Source of the DNA: Labyrinthula sp. Ha
Taxonomy: Eukaryota > Sar > Bigyra > Labyrinthulida > Labyrinthulaceae
DNA length: 64,000 bases
Direction of reading: 5' to 3'
Assembly (NCBI GenBank): GCA_015227615.1
Contig: JAALGZ010000038.1
Coordinates: forward strand, 286,728 to 350,727
The notes below the pieces were generated by a model. The model ran no database searches and was not told the DNA's origin. It worked only from the letters and a program-made list of their open reading frames with translations. This document shows, piece by piece, positions 13,938 to 24,807 of this stretch (within the stretch, counting starts at the first letter, position 1; each line of letters starts with the position of its first letter). The translations under genes and the position numbers were made by a program.

Positions 13938-16900
13938 TTCTCTTTTTTTGTTTGGTTTTGTTAAAATTAGCTTTAAGGAAACTCTTAAACCGAACCTCTG
14001 CGGGTTTATTTGTCCCCGCTAAAGTACTAGAACACAATCGATACTCTTATATCGTTACAATACCATTAGACTAATACCGACTTTCTAATGTTTAACTCCA
14101 CCTTATTAAATATCATATAATGTTATATTCCAATAAATCTAATATGATAAGCAATACCTATTCCCAGGTTGTTTTACTTTATATTCCTATTGTGAAATCG
14201 GGACATTAATTAAACTATTTCTTTTCAGTCAATTTCCTGTTGGAGAAAAATGAAAATATACGTAAAATAGAAGAATGTAATGTTTAAAGAAGACATTGTG
14301 GTAGATAAACGCAGTTTTAAGTTATATAAATACGAGTAAATACCAAAAGATTGAGAAGAATAATTGAAAGGATAAATATATATAAGAATAATTTAAACAA
14401 GAAGTTTGGGAATAACAGAGAACTAGTTTAGTGATAATTGAAGAGAGGAAGTCAGATTGAACAAAGCACAGTGTAAAACAGAAAGCTAGAACACCGTGTA
14501 TAAGTTTAGTGACAAGTAGTGAAACTTCAACAATAATAACTTAAGGAGCCTTGTTTTGCTATTTTAATTTTTAAAGCTCGCTTGTTCTAATATAATTAAT
14601 ATTTTGTTGCTTACCGCTGAATGAAACACTATATGGTTTTGTGATGAATCTATAGGATGGGCCACCATTCTATAGAATTCAACTTTAAGCTCTTGAACTA
14701 GGTCCAAGAAACCTTAGTTAACGAAAAATGATTTGTAGAAATTGAACTTCTGCTCTCTTAGTGCTAAAGAATTGCCCAGCGTGTTTGCAACGAGCTCTTG
14801 TAGTTGGGAATCTAAAACATTGGGGACAAAGAAGATTTAAATGATCTCAAAGGTCCTGTCTCTATTAATTATGTTTATTTTCTGTTGGCCGCATATTTTT
14901 GTCTTTCGCTAAGCCTTGTTCTGCTGTAGCTTCATAAATTGGTATTAACAATTCAGTCTATAGTTTTACGACATTTTTCTTGTGTAATGTTAATATGATC
15001 TGTTAATCTCTTGGTGCAGACACTGTCGAAAAAAAATAGCAGACAATCTCTCTGGTGTGGAAACTCAAACCCAGTGCAACCAAAATGCTATTCCAAAGAC
15101 ACATATTTAAACTAGCTAAGAGCATACAACATTCCGATTAGCTGACTAAACTGTTAAGGAAGTTCCTTGACTTGATGTCTTTTCCATTCATTATGGGGCA
15201 TGAGAATTACTTAGCTAATTTTTACAAGTTAACTCACCTACAGTTAAATTAACCCAGCAAAGAGCTTCGAAATATCATTTTGATTTGGTCACTCAAGTGG
15301 CTTTCTAGACTCTTCAGCATATTCTCAATTTCTGGTCTCACAATTTTCTAGACAAGGTTCAATGGAGCTTAATTCCATAGAAACATTTATGTTTCTCATC
15401 ACAATACTAATTCCTAATACACCTGGAACAATTTGATAGTCTGGTAGAATAGCAGTTCGTATTAGGATTGAAATACATGAGCAGTGTTTAACATAAACGT
15501 TGTATTTGGATATCACGTTATCATAGTGTAGTGTCAAAGAAGTAGCTCTTTTCCGGGTCCAAAGTGAGGTACTGAAAGTATGGTTTATTTAAGAACCAAA
15601 GTAATGTGGTATCATTTAACATCAATGTGTATCAAACCTGCACCGCACCAGTGTATGGCCTGTCTTATCTTCTAGACACTGTAACCTTAGTTTCTCACAT
15701 CAAAGGTAGCTGTTGTTTTTATAGCAATTCTAAGCATAAAACACGCGTAGAGTTTCTAGTCATGTGAATAGTTGATATTTCTTGTTTCCAAGATTATTAT
15801 TCTTAGTGGGCGTCAAGCAAGAATATTCTCATATGTGGATGTCCTGCTCTAACAACAGTTTCTTATTTAAAACTTTCGTAGCCCTTCTCACTAAATTTCT
15901 TGGTGTTTAGTAGCTTCTTCGGTACATTTGACGTTCATACTTTACCCATAATTTGAAATAGAATTTTCTTGGAGATAGCTTGGAATTCAGCATTTGAAGA
16001 ATTTTCACAAACAGAATGTATTTTTGGTTCGTTTTTCTTAACTATGCAAAGAATACTACAACTGTGACATAGAATAGGTGGATAGCGGCACCTGCATTTT
16101 ATTCTTCTCTATTATACATAGTCTATTTGAAGGATTTGGGTCGATACCTTAGAGCAGTAAAACTGGCTCTGCTTTCAATAATCACCTTCTGGGAAATCTC
16201 TGGTGTTATATATGCTACATGAATTGAAAGTTAGTATATTGTAGAACTTGTTTAGCGATTCTACAGTCACATTTATGCTTATGTGTTATTTGTACTTTAC
16301 CAGTTTTGTCCATTAGATTACATTCATTTACCCATCATTCTATACCTGGTTCATCATGCATCCAATTCTTCGACCTAAAATCATATCTTGCACCCAACAC
16401 TTATAAGATCTGTTCTTGTAATCTATTTTTCCGGCACCCCCTATATTGCTTAATATAAGAACTATTCTTCATATCCTGGACAAGATTCGTTTTATTCTCT
16501 TAATCTCATCATAGATTGCTTGAGCACACTTAAAACATTTATTTTCCTATCCGATTATCATTTTTCATTTTTTTGTTCGTTGTTGCTTTTAACTGAGTGT
16601 ATGCCTTTTCTTGGAAGAAGATTCTATTCAATGTTATCAAATTCTGTTTTTTTATTCATAAATTTATTTTCTTTTTCATACAGATCTCAAGTAGTTAAAA
16701 ACCTTTTATGGTATCATAATTAATAAGTTTTTCTCTATCTAAAAGTGACACAATATTTAAATGTTGATTAATATTATCACATAAGGGGGGGCTTTTGGGA
16801 GTCTTAACTTACCGCGCGAGTAATCTACGCTGCATCATGTGAGGAGAACTTTTAAAATCTAGCGATGTTTACCTAAGACAATTCTATAAACACTTGCACC

Positions 16901-19052
16901 ATTTTCTATTATGAAAACGAATTTACAAATACTCTATGCAAATCCATTAACGGCATCTTAGACGTATTTTCTCATAATAATAATGTGGTAACGGAGAATC
17001 TTACTCTTTTTTCAATGTTGTATTGAAAGAGCAAACCACGCAAAATTTAATATAGGGACAGGGTATTTAGCTAAACAATGCTCTTGTAGGTATCATTTTT
17101 ATCCTCAGTTTTAACCTATGACTTCTTCATACTGCGAATCTTTGCGTTTTCTGGTCTTCTAAGGAAGTAAGTGCATTCAGTCATCATAGTGTTTCTGCCC
17201 AAGAATCCAATTTTTTTAGATTGAAGCTTCGTTAAAATCACCAATGTCTGGTACACCATCAACAAATCCACAATTTTTAACTGAGGCAGTATTTTTCTAA
17301 ATAATGTTGATGTATCAAGTTACAGACATTTTACAAAGGAATAACATGATAGTTTAAGTTATTTGACTTTGATGACAGTTTTATGCTTACGATGCTCAAT
17401 GCAGAGAGATTGCAGATAATTAATGCAAATTGTTAGCTTCGTTTCAACTCAATCTCCTGAGATTTATATTTTGAGAATTTTGCCTCAGTTTTGACCTGGC
17501 CGGAGGCCTTTCCGCTGATCCATGGGTGACGGTGTATGGTCCCATGAAAACTAATAGGTATGAACTGCAAAATTTTCCCGAGATCAAACCAACTACCTTA
17601 TTCGTTCATAATTTTAGAATGGCCACTGGACAGCAATGAATCTTCTAGGTATGATTATTCTATCTGTTATACATGTTTCACGTGGGGTTAGATTAGGCCA
17701 TTTTTCTCTCTCAGGATTTAAGGAAATAAATCCTCCATTTCTTTATTTTGCCCGGGTTTATAGACACACTATCAAGTCTTTTTTTTATCTCAACATGAAA
17801 TATAAAATGGGCATCTGCTTCAATCTTCCAAAGTCTATCTATTATGGAGAATTTCCATGTCTCCATGTCCATTATTTCCTTTACCAAGAGTGGGATAAAC
17901 CCTTTTAGTGTCTATTATAGGTTAAAATTTAAGAAAACTGTTCTGATGGGAAGAATACAGCTCTAAACTCTGCTAATATATATTTTCTAAAAGGATAAAT
18001 TACATAGCTTAGTCTTAGGCGTGGAAAAGGTTGACAATTGGAATTACAACAAAAAAAAAATTAGCAGAGCAACTGAAAATACTTTGCCTTGAACCAGGGC
18101 TAATTCTTTTCATCCTCGCAGAAGTCTTAAGATTTTCAATTCAACATCTTACCACATAGTCAATAAAGTAATGAATTTATGCAACAAATAGAAGATCATT
18201 TTGAAGCCATGAACTCCTCCTTTTATTATGCAAAATTATTGACTCTATTTTTGTTATCCCTGCAACAGGTAACCTTTCTTCTAGTTTCAAAATTTGAGCA
18301 AAGATCCAGCGATCTCTTTGGTGGAAAAATTTTTCAACTCTAAAGTTTTGGAAGAACTTTTCTTTTTCTTGTAGCTGATTGCATTCTTTAAAACTTTCAA
18401 ACCAGGATTACAAGTACTGGTGGCTCATTTCTATTCATTTTTCATAATCGTAAGTAGCAACGCATAGAATATCAATAGGCTTTTCCCTTAAAAAAATATT
18501 TATTGATAGTTCTGTCTTCCTTTTTAAGAGATAATTTAAAGTATTAGACAACTAAGTGGAGTAAAACTTGAGTTAACGTGCTATGCAAACTTCTATAATC
18601 GTTCTGTTGAAGTACATATGCAACAAGCAATAGAGACTTTACTGCATTCAAGTCAAGTAATTTGGGAAAAGTGTATTAATTGATAAAACTGAATCTCGAA
18701 TATCACTTGGTAAATTGGATATATGACTTAAATGTTTTCAACCATGAACAATACCGCTCTTTTTCTTTGAATGGTGGGTGTAGGAAACTTACTTAGAATA
18801 ATGTTAGTCCGCTTTATTCAAAAATATTTATGAAAATTTATTCATGCTCAGCATATGGACAAAATTCATATGAAATCAATGAACGTAGCTTATTAGTGAC
18901 ACGAAAGCGCTCTAATCTATCCCAAAATATTTGAAACCAAGTTGATGAGAATTTTTTGAAAATCAAGTATGAAAATGTTATATCTATTTCGCTTTCAACT
19001 CCTAATGAAAACTTAAAAACATATAAATGGAAGCAAGAGAATTGTAATTTAC
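13938..19052. other. Gene-poor stretch
   Basis: No supported gene. Chance-length frames occur (for example 15325-15537 minus, 16520-16723 plus, 17636-17908 plus) without motifs or signs of spliced continuation. A short GC-rich patch near 17490-17530 contains a small palindrome but no recognisable gene. A G homopolymer lies near 16786-16792. The desert ends abruptly at the compact cluster beginning with the rhodanese gene. Confidence 0.5.
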
Positions 19053-19494
19053 TCATTCAACAAACCAATCCATTGCTCCTCCAGTGTAGTTTTTTACATC
19101 TTCATATCCAAGCGATGCGGCCATCTCCGCTGCCATAGCACTTCTACCTCCCGCCTTGCACGAAAAAATTAATGCACCACCCTTTGCAGGTTTGCTAAAA
19201 CCATATTTTGCAGTGAAATCTGTTTCATCCATCTGCAGCGCCTCGGGAACCTAAATTAAATACGGAATCAAAATTTACCTTTCCAAGAGGTATATTTTCC
19301 GCTTTCCCCTTACCAGCCTGCAGTGGCCCAGATGCTAATATCTCCTCTATTTCTCTGACATCGATAACAATAGCTGATCCCGATTCAAGTGCTTTCTTTA
19401 CTTGATCACGCCCAATGTTGCTAAATGGATGACCTTTCATTCCTGTTGAAAAAACTCTTAACAAGAAATTCATTATGAGCCAGGGTAATGTCAT
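19053..19494 (-). CDS. Rhodanese-like sulfurtransferase, two exons
   Basis: Exons 19279-19494 and 19053-19250 join across a 28-nt intron (19251-19278; GTAAAT...TTTAG) to give 137 residues. The fold motifs are in order: IVIDVREIEEI (the rhodanese DVRE strand), GKAENIPLGKV leading into the loop, then SCKAGGRSAMAA with the catalytic cysteine of the CxxGxRS active-site loop, and a final NYTGGAMDW. Single-domain rhodaneses move sulfane sulfur from thiosulfate or persulfides to thiol acceptors. The N-terminus (MNFLLRVFSTG from the second Met at 19473) looks like a short mitochondrial presequence. It is head-to-head with the Pol5 gene, 31 bp between start codons, so the two must share a promoter region. 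Confidence 0.85.
19251..19278 (-). other. 28-nt intron in the rhodanese gene
   Basis: The intron begins GTAAATTTTG and ends TTAATTTAG. Removing it joins the frame ...NIPLGK to VPEALQMDET..., which continues through the catalytic cysteine loop. Leaving it in truncates the protein before the active site. Confidence 0.85.
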
Positions 19495-19525
19495 ATCGAG
19501 CTTAGAGACACAGTGAACGAAAACA
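19495..19525. promoter_or_regulatory. 31-bp head-to-head spacer between rhodanese and Pol5 start codons
   Basis: The two divergent ATGs are separated by only 31 bp. 5' leaders and promoter elements of each gene must overlap the other transcription unit, or the transcripts are nearly leaderless. No TATA box is seen in the spacer. Confidence 0.5.
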
Positions 19526-22500
19526 ATGGATAAGAAAGCAGAATATATGGATGCATTCTACGCTTTGAAAAGCGAAGATACCTTTCAAAGACAAGCCGCA
19601 GTTCAAGAACTCTGTAGTTATGTAGAGAAAATGAAATCTGAGAATAAGGATTTTGTGTAAATTCTAAGTAGTTTTCGTTATATTTAGATACATTATTGAA
19701 AGGTTGATAAAAGGATTAAGTAGTAGTAACCAAAAAGCACGACAAGGATATGCAGCTGCTCTTACAGGTGTTTTAATGACAAGAAGTTTGGAAATACCGT
19801 CTGTGTTTATAAATTTTGTGCGCAGTTTGGTAACCACTGTAGAAGAAAAGTTGAAAGCCTCTGGAGTTAAGAAACAATCGGAAGAGAGGGAGTTGGCTAT
19901 TGGACAGATGATTGGTTATGCTTCTATTTTATCATTTGTTGAAGTTAGTTTAAAGTCCATGAAACCTGAAAAGGAAGAGTTGCTTGAACTTGAAAACTTT
20001 TTTGTTCACTTATCTGAAAGATTATTTGGATTTTGCTCAAAAGGAATTACCTTGAAGCCTATGGCATACTCCAATATTTCCAGTATGCTCTTATTTTGTG
20101 AGAATTTTTCAACTTTGAGTAACTCGTTTCCTGTAAAAATATTTGAGAACTTCTTAACCTTTTCGAACTCAAGTGCTGATGACCTAAAAAATAAAGTTGT
20201 AGCTAGTGATATCCATGACTTGGGTTTAATCCTGTTTTTGAGTAGCTTTCAGGCGTTAGAAGATAAATTTTATTTCTCGAAACCGTTCAAAAAAGAAAAA
20301 GCCTGCACTGAGCTTTTTACATCGCTGAATTCGTTATTGTCAAGGAACAAAAGTACTCAAATTTCACTTCAACACTTATGGAAAGGCTTGCTTCGATCTA
20401 TTAGGTTACCTGCAATTGCAACCTTACAAAAACCTGGGATACTGGAACAAACAAGATTTTTGTCGCGTGTTGTAGATGAAGTTATTTGTTCTAATCTGAA
20501 ACTTGTCAAGACAAGTTCAATTTTTAAATTAGACATTCTTCGCTCTTACTTAAAAATGCTTGACGAAATGTTTCTAATTTTAAAACTCATGGTTTCCGGG
20601 GCTAAAAAAGTATCGAAGGAACTTCTCGGTGTTTTTGAATCAATTTTTTCGTTGGAAATATTTTCTGTTCTTAAGGCACTGAAAAAAAATAAAGATCTTG
20701 GTGATGCGGTCTTAAACATCTTTGGCATGGTTCAAACAACAGTTGTTGATTTAGGTTATGAAAAAATGTCTCTTGTTGTGCTTGTCAATACAAGATGTGA
20801 AATAGATGCTTTAGTGAAAAATTCGCAGAGTACATCAATACTAAAATCTTTCCGAACAGGATTTAAAACACCAATTGTAGCTGCTAAGAAGTATTTAAAG
20901 GAATTAGCTCAGGTTTCTTCAAGTGAAAAACATTTTGAGAGTGTGTTAAGTTCTTTAAGTCAATTTAGCTGTGGACTAGATTTGGATGAAAGGATTGAAT
21001 TAGAAAAAACTGTTTTAAAAGAGTTGCTTGGAACTTCTAAGAATAGTGGAAAAAAGTCACTTTTAGCCGTGTTCGGTGAAGATTTCTTGAACGATTTAAA
21101 CTCTTCAAGAAGATGGCAAACAGTAGGAAAACAAGTTGAGTTTAATCTCCAGCAAACCCTGAATAAGACGAGCTCATTGCTGAAACAAAAGGGAAAGATC
21201 GTTGATCTAGATTTGCTCAAACCAGTCTCAAAGTTGCTCGAAGATGCCTTGGAAGAAATTAGTAAGGTGGATAGCATCCAGGAAAGTGAAGATTTCATGT
21301 CCTTGGTGGAAATGTGCAAGAAGAATAAGGGTTTAGTTTCCAAGAAGAACAAGCTTCAGAGTATAGCCTATTTTGGATTGCAATATATCACCTTTTTTTT
21401 ACTTCTTCCAATTGCTTCTGAAAAGTCGAGGGAACTAGATCCTGTTTTTCAAGAGGCTATTGTGGATATTGAGAAATCAATAGAAATGTTCTCTGAATTC
21501 GAGTTTAAGAATGGAAAGGTTACAGCTAAGAGCCTAGAAAAACATTTGAATTCTATTTTGGTGTATTTCGACTCTTCCATTTCGCTATTATCAATGCTTC
21601 TTTCGCCTAGAGCGTTTGTGAAGTATCAAATGTTAGCTCTTTTTAGTTGTCTCCTTGTTATTGACGACTCGATATTGGAAATTTTGTTAAAGAATTTGTT
21701 GGAGTCAAACTCCCTTGACCTAGCTGATCAAGATGAGAAAGATGAACGAGACTCTGAGGAAAATTTATCCGAAGAGGAACAGAAGTCTGAAATTGATGAT
21801 CCGGATGAAGCCTATGCAAAGATGTTAATTCAAAAGCATAGACAAAAAGATAGCGTGGAAACTATTCTTGAAAAATCTCACCTTACATTCAAAATAAAAT
21901 CTGTTGATTTGTTGGATTTTATCCTCAAACATAGGTCTATAATTTTGACGGCAACCTCAGTTACAAGTTTGCCAGTCTTTTTCTTGCGCGAGATTAATTT
22001 CTGCAAGCAGAAGTCATCAGTTAGCACCGAAAGGAAGAGAAAAAATCTTTCTCAACTATACAAGCAGCTATTAAAAAAATATCAAGATTCACTGAGAACG
22101 CTTGAGTTTCAGAAAGAGACGGATTTTCAAACCCTCAGTTTTTCATCTTTTTCTTCTTCTCCTGTGGCTCAGCTTGTGTTTCAGGAGGAATTAGAGTCTA
22201 CAGACAGTAACTCTGTTTCTAAGTATATTCTCTCTCAGCTTCAAGTGCAATTAGAGAAGCAAAAGGTTGCAGGTTTTGAAGGCGCAGCCAAATGCATTCG
22301 ACTTTATGACTCTTGGTTTAGAACCACTAATGATGAATTTGACTTGAACGAGATATTAATGAGTCGCTGGAGAGCTTTCTATAATAATAAAACAAAGTTG
22401 ATTAACCAAAAAACACAATTTTTTGAGCAGCTTGTAGCTGCAGAGCAATCGTATTTTGTAAATTGTTTTCGTTCACTTTGTGTGACTCTAACATCTCTGG

Positions 22501-22991
22501 AAGTAGGAAAAGTAAAGCCATATAAAATAGTCCAAACGTTTGAGTTCCTGAAATCTAACTTTACAAAGAAGAAACTTTCAATACTAGAGGCTGAAGGTGA
22601 TACCTTATCGAATGAAATGCTTGTATCTCTTAGTTCAGTTTTGAAAACATTTGTATTAGAAGAGTCAATTGTTCATGAGAAACATGTGAAACATATTGTT
22701 CCTGTGTTGTACACATGTTTTTCTTTTATTAATGAAGAACATCGTGCCGAAGTTCTGAGTTTAATACTGAATATTGTGGAAAGTGAAAAGTTATCTCTCA
22801 ACCAAATCAAAACAGGTTTGCTGCAGATTGTCGTACAATTTGGAACTGATGACTTGAGATCTAAAGGAGAAGTATTGTCAAAGAACTTGAAGAAAGAAAA
22901 ACATGAAGCGAAAAATGCACGAAAGGAGAAGAGAAGAATAAGAAATTCTACATTGGGTGAAAAACCAAACAAGATGTTAAAAGCCAGCTGA
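19526..22991 (+). CDS. POL5: Pol5 / MYBBP1A-like nucleolar protein (DNA polymerase phi family), two exons
   Basis: Exon 1 (19526-19656) and exon 2 (19688-22991) join over a 31-nt intron to give 1144 residues, close to yeast Pol5. The N-terminal signature across the junction, RLIKGLSSSNQKARQGYAAAL, is the family hallmark (a conserved RLIRGL...ARxGF/Y helix pair opening the HEAT-like repeats). The middle is helical and leucine/lysine-rich. An acidic segment near residues 720-755 (DEKDERDSEENLSEEEQ) and a very basic C-terminus (KKEKHEAKNARKEKRRIR) are also usual. Known members act in rRNA synthesis and 60S assembly in the nucleolus rather than as polymerases. The gene ends in TGA 6 bp before the stop of the convergent profilin gene. 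Confidence 0.85.
19657..19687 (+). other. 31-nt intron in the Pol5 gene
   Basis: It runs from GTAAATTCTA to TATATTTAG. Splicing joins ...NKDFV to YIIERLIKGLS, restoring the conserved family N-terminus. Unspliced, the reading frame stops at the TAA inside the donor. Confidence 0.85.
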
Positions 22992-22997
22992 ATAAGT

Positions 22998-23459
22998 TTA
23001 GTACCCGTTAGAATACAAATATCGAGCAAGAGCTTCTACTGCAAAATTGCACGTAGGTGACGCTTGACCTTTAGTCTCATCATAGGTTCCAATAAGGATA
23101 CTTTGGTTTAAGACACATAAACAACCTCCTTTTTTTCCTTTCTTGAAATATATTGTAGCAACGCCATCGTCTTCACTACCTTTGGGGTAGGTTCTTAGGG
23201 GCATGTACTTCACCCCATTCACTCTAAATCCTTGAGGTGGTTTTTTTAGCTCATGAGCGATATGAAGCAGAATTGATGCTTCATTGACAACCTCTTCCTT
23301 ACTTGATCCGTCGTCTTGGGCTATTTCTGCTTTGTAGATTCTTGGCAAGAAGGCCGGAGTTGAAGCCCAGACATTGCAGTCAGTTAACCCCAGCAGACAC
23401 GCTTCGTTTACATCACCTGTTCCTATTAGTTGTGTATCTAAATATTCTAACCATGACAT
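22998..23459 (-). CDS. Profilin
   Basis: A complete single-exon protein of 153 residues starting MSWLEYLDTQLIGTG, the canonical profilin N-terminus (Met-Ser-Trp...Tyr/Leu), followed by NVWAS. The second half has GFRVNGVKYMPL, a Gly-Cys strand and NQSILIGTYDE, matching the actin- and polyproline-binding fold. It ends in a final helix, EALARYLYSNGY. It is longer than animal or fungal profilins because of extra residues at about 40-65 and 85-100, a trait I associate with stramenopile and alveolate profilins. Profilin binds G-actin and poly-proline to control filament growth. It is tail-to-tail with Pol5 (6 bp) and head-to-head with the ketopantoate-reductase-like gene (196 bp). Confidence 0.9.
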   Translation of the reverse strand: MSWLEYLDTQLIGTGDVNEACLLGLTDCNVWASTPAFLPRIYKAEIAQDDGSSKEEVVNEASILLHIAHELKKPPQGFRVNGVKYMPLRTYPKGSEDDGVATIYFKKGKKGGCLCVLNQSILIGTYDETKGQASPTCNFAVEALARYLYSNGY

Positions 23460-23655
23460 TGTTGGAGCGCAGGTCTATGTGAGATATATGATTTACACAC
23501 TTATATGTTTTGTGTTTTATATTCTCAACTTCAAGTCAAGAGAAAATATTCGGTGAAAATTTTAGTGCTAGATGTAGCCAATCAAACTGTAAAGCTAATA
23601 TGATTGGTTGAATTTTTGTAACAGTTAGAAATAGTATTAAGGAAAAAAAGTATCT
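23460..23655. promoter_or_regulatory. Shared divergent promoter region with paired CCAAT-like motifs
   Basis: The 196 bp between the profilin and reductase start codons contains AGCCAATCAAACT (about 23578) and, in the opposite direction, TGATTGGTTGAA (about 23602), roughly 24 bp apart. These are CCAAT-box cores in inverted arrangement. The same core occurs in the lipase/GST spacer. Function as an NF-Y-type site is inference. Confidence 0.4.
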
Positions 23656-24636
23656 ATGAAGATTGGGCTAGTTGGACCAGGTGCTGTAGGGTTATACTAT
23701 GCCTCGAAAATATTAAAATCAGATCTTTGCAGTAATTTATTTATAATTGGACGGAAAGGTGTAAATAAAAAAGGAAAGTTCGAGTTTGACCTTACGTTTC
23801 CAGGGTCGAGCCAAAACGAAAGATTTTCAACTAGATATTATAATGGAACAAAGGAGTTTTTGAAAGACGAAAAAAATAAAGAAATTGATGCGCTATTAGT
23901 AACTTTGAAATCAAATCAGACTTCTAACTTTTTTACCGAACTCTTTTCTCTAAGAAACCAGTTTGCAGGGTGTAAGTCTACATTGCTTGTATCCTTACAA
24001 AATGGGCTTGGAAATGTTGAAACTATGCAGCAAAATCAATTAGGTCCTGTGATTGGAGGAATAGTTCATCCTGGGATCATGAGAACACGATCTAATGAAA
24101 TAAAGTTGAATGCCGAAGGTCCAACATACCTTTGTGACAATCAACGATTGAACGCCACTATGCAAGGAAAGTTATCTCAATTAGCTTTAGTAATTGGCGC
24201 TACAGTGCTAAATGAAACAGATTTCCATCGGGAACAATGGAAAAAAGTTATGGTGAACTGCGTGGTTAATCCAATATGTAGTCTACTAAATCAAAAGAAC
24301 GGCGTTATGCTAGAACAACCTATAAAGCATATATGGAAACCAATCTGGAAAAACGTAATTTTCGAGATCCTTGATGTTGCAGAACATGAGGCGGTTGACC
24401 TAAGGCTTAACAGATTTGAGGCAATTGAGTTTGTCCAACAAATCATTGATGCTGTGAAGCTGAATGAGTGCAGCATGCTACAAGATGTTCGTGCTATAGC
24501 CAACGGGTCTGAGCCAAGGCAAACAGAAATTGGTTCATTGAACGGGTATATTGTTAAGTTAGGTAAAAAGCACAATTTAGACATGAAGTATAACAAGATT
24601 TTACTGGATTTGATCAACACTGTAGAAAATCAATAG
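23656..24636 (+). CDS. Ketopantoate reductase-like (ApbA/PanE family) NADPH-dependent dehydrogenase
   Basis: A single-exon protein of 326 residues from ATG 23656. The Rossmann motif GPGAVG is at 7-12, and SLQNGLGN at about 113-120 is the diagnostic family strand. The substrate/catalytic helix carries WKKVMVNCVVNP at 195-206, with the catalytic Lys and conserved Asn residues. The C-terminal domain has SMLQDV...TEIGSLNGYIVKLG, the family Ser/Asp/Glu/Asn-Gly block. The classical reaction reduces 2-dehydropantoate to pantoate with NADPH (coenzyme A pathway), but many eukaryotic members have untested substrates, so the exact substrate is left open. The gene is divergent from profilin and convergent (171 bp) on the App1-like gene. 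Confidence 0.85.
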   Translation: MKIGLVGPGAVGLYYASKILKSDLCSNLFIIGRKGVNKKGKFEFDLTFPGSSQNERFSTRYYNGTKEFLKDEKNKEIDALLVTLKSNQTSNFFTELFSLRNQFAGCKSTLLVSLQNGLGNVETMQQNQLGPVIGGIVHPGIMRTRSNEIKLNAEGPTYLCDNQRLNATMQGKLSQLALVIGATVLNETDFHREQWKKVMVNCVVNPICSLLNQKNGVMLEQPIKHIWKPIWKNVIFEILDVAEHEAVDLRLNRFEAIEFVQQIIDAVKLNECSMLQDVRAIANGSEPRQTEIGSLNGYIVKLGKKHNLDMKYNKILLDLINTVENQ

Positions 24637-24807
24637 ATTTATCAAACTTTGTTTTCAATCCTTTCACCAATTAGTCTACAGTTAGGAAGAGTTCCTTATC
24701 TCTTCTTTTTTGCACTCGGAAAGTCATTGACAAGAACCAAGGGCTATGAAAAACAGAATAGAGTAAATGACAGATGTGTTTTTAGACAGATAAGTCTACT
24801 CTATGCA

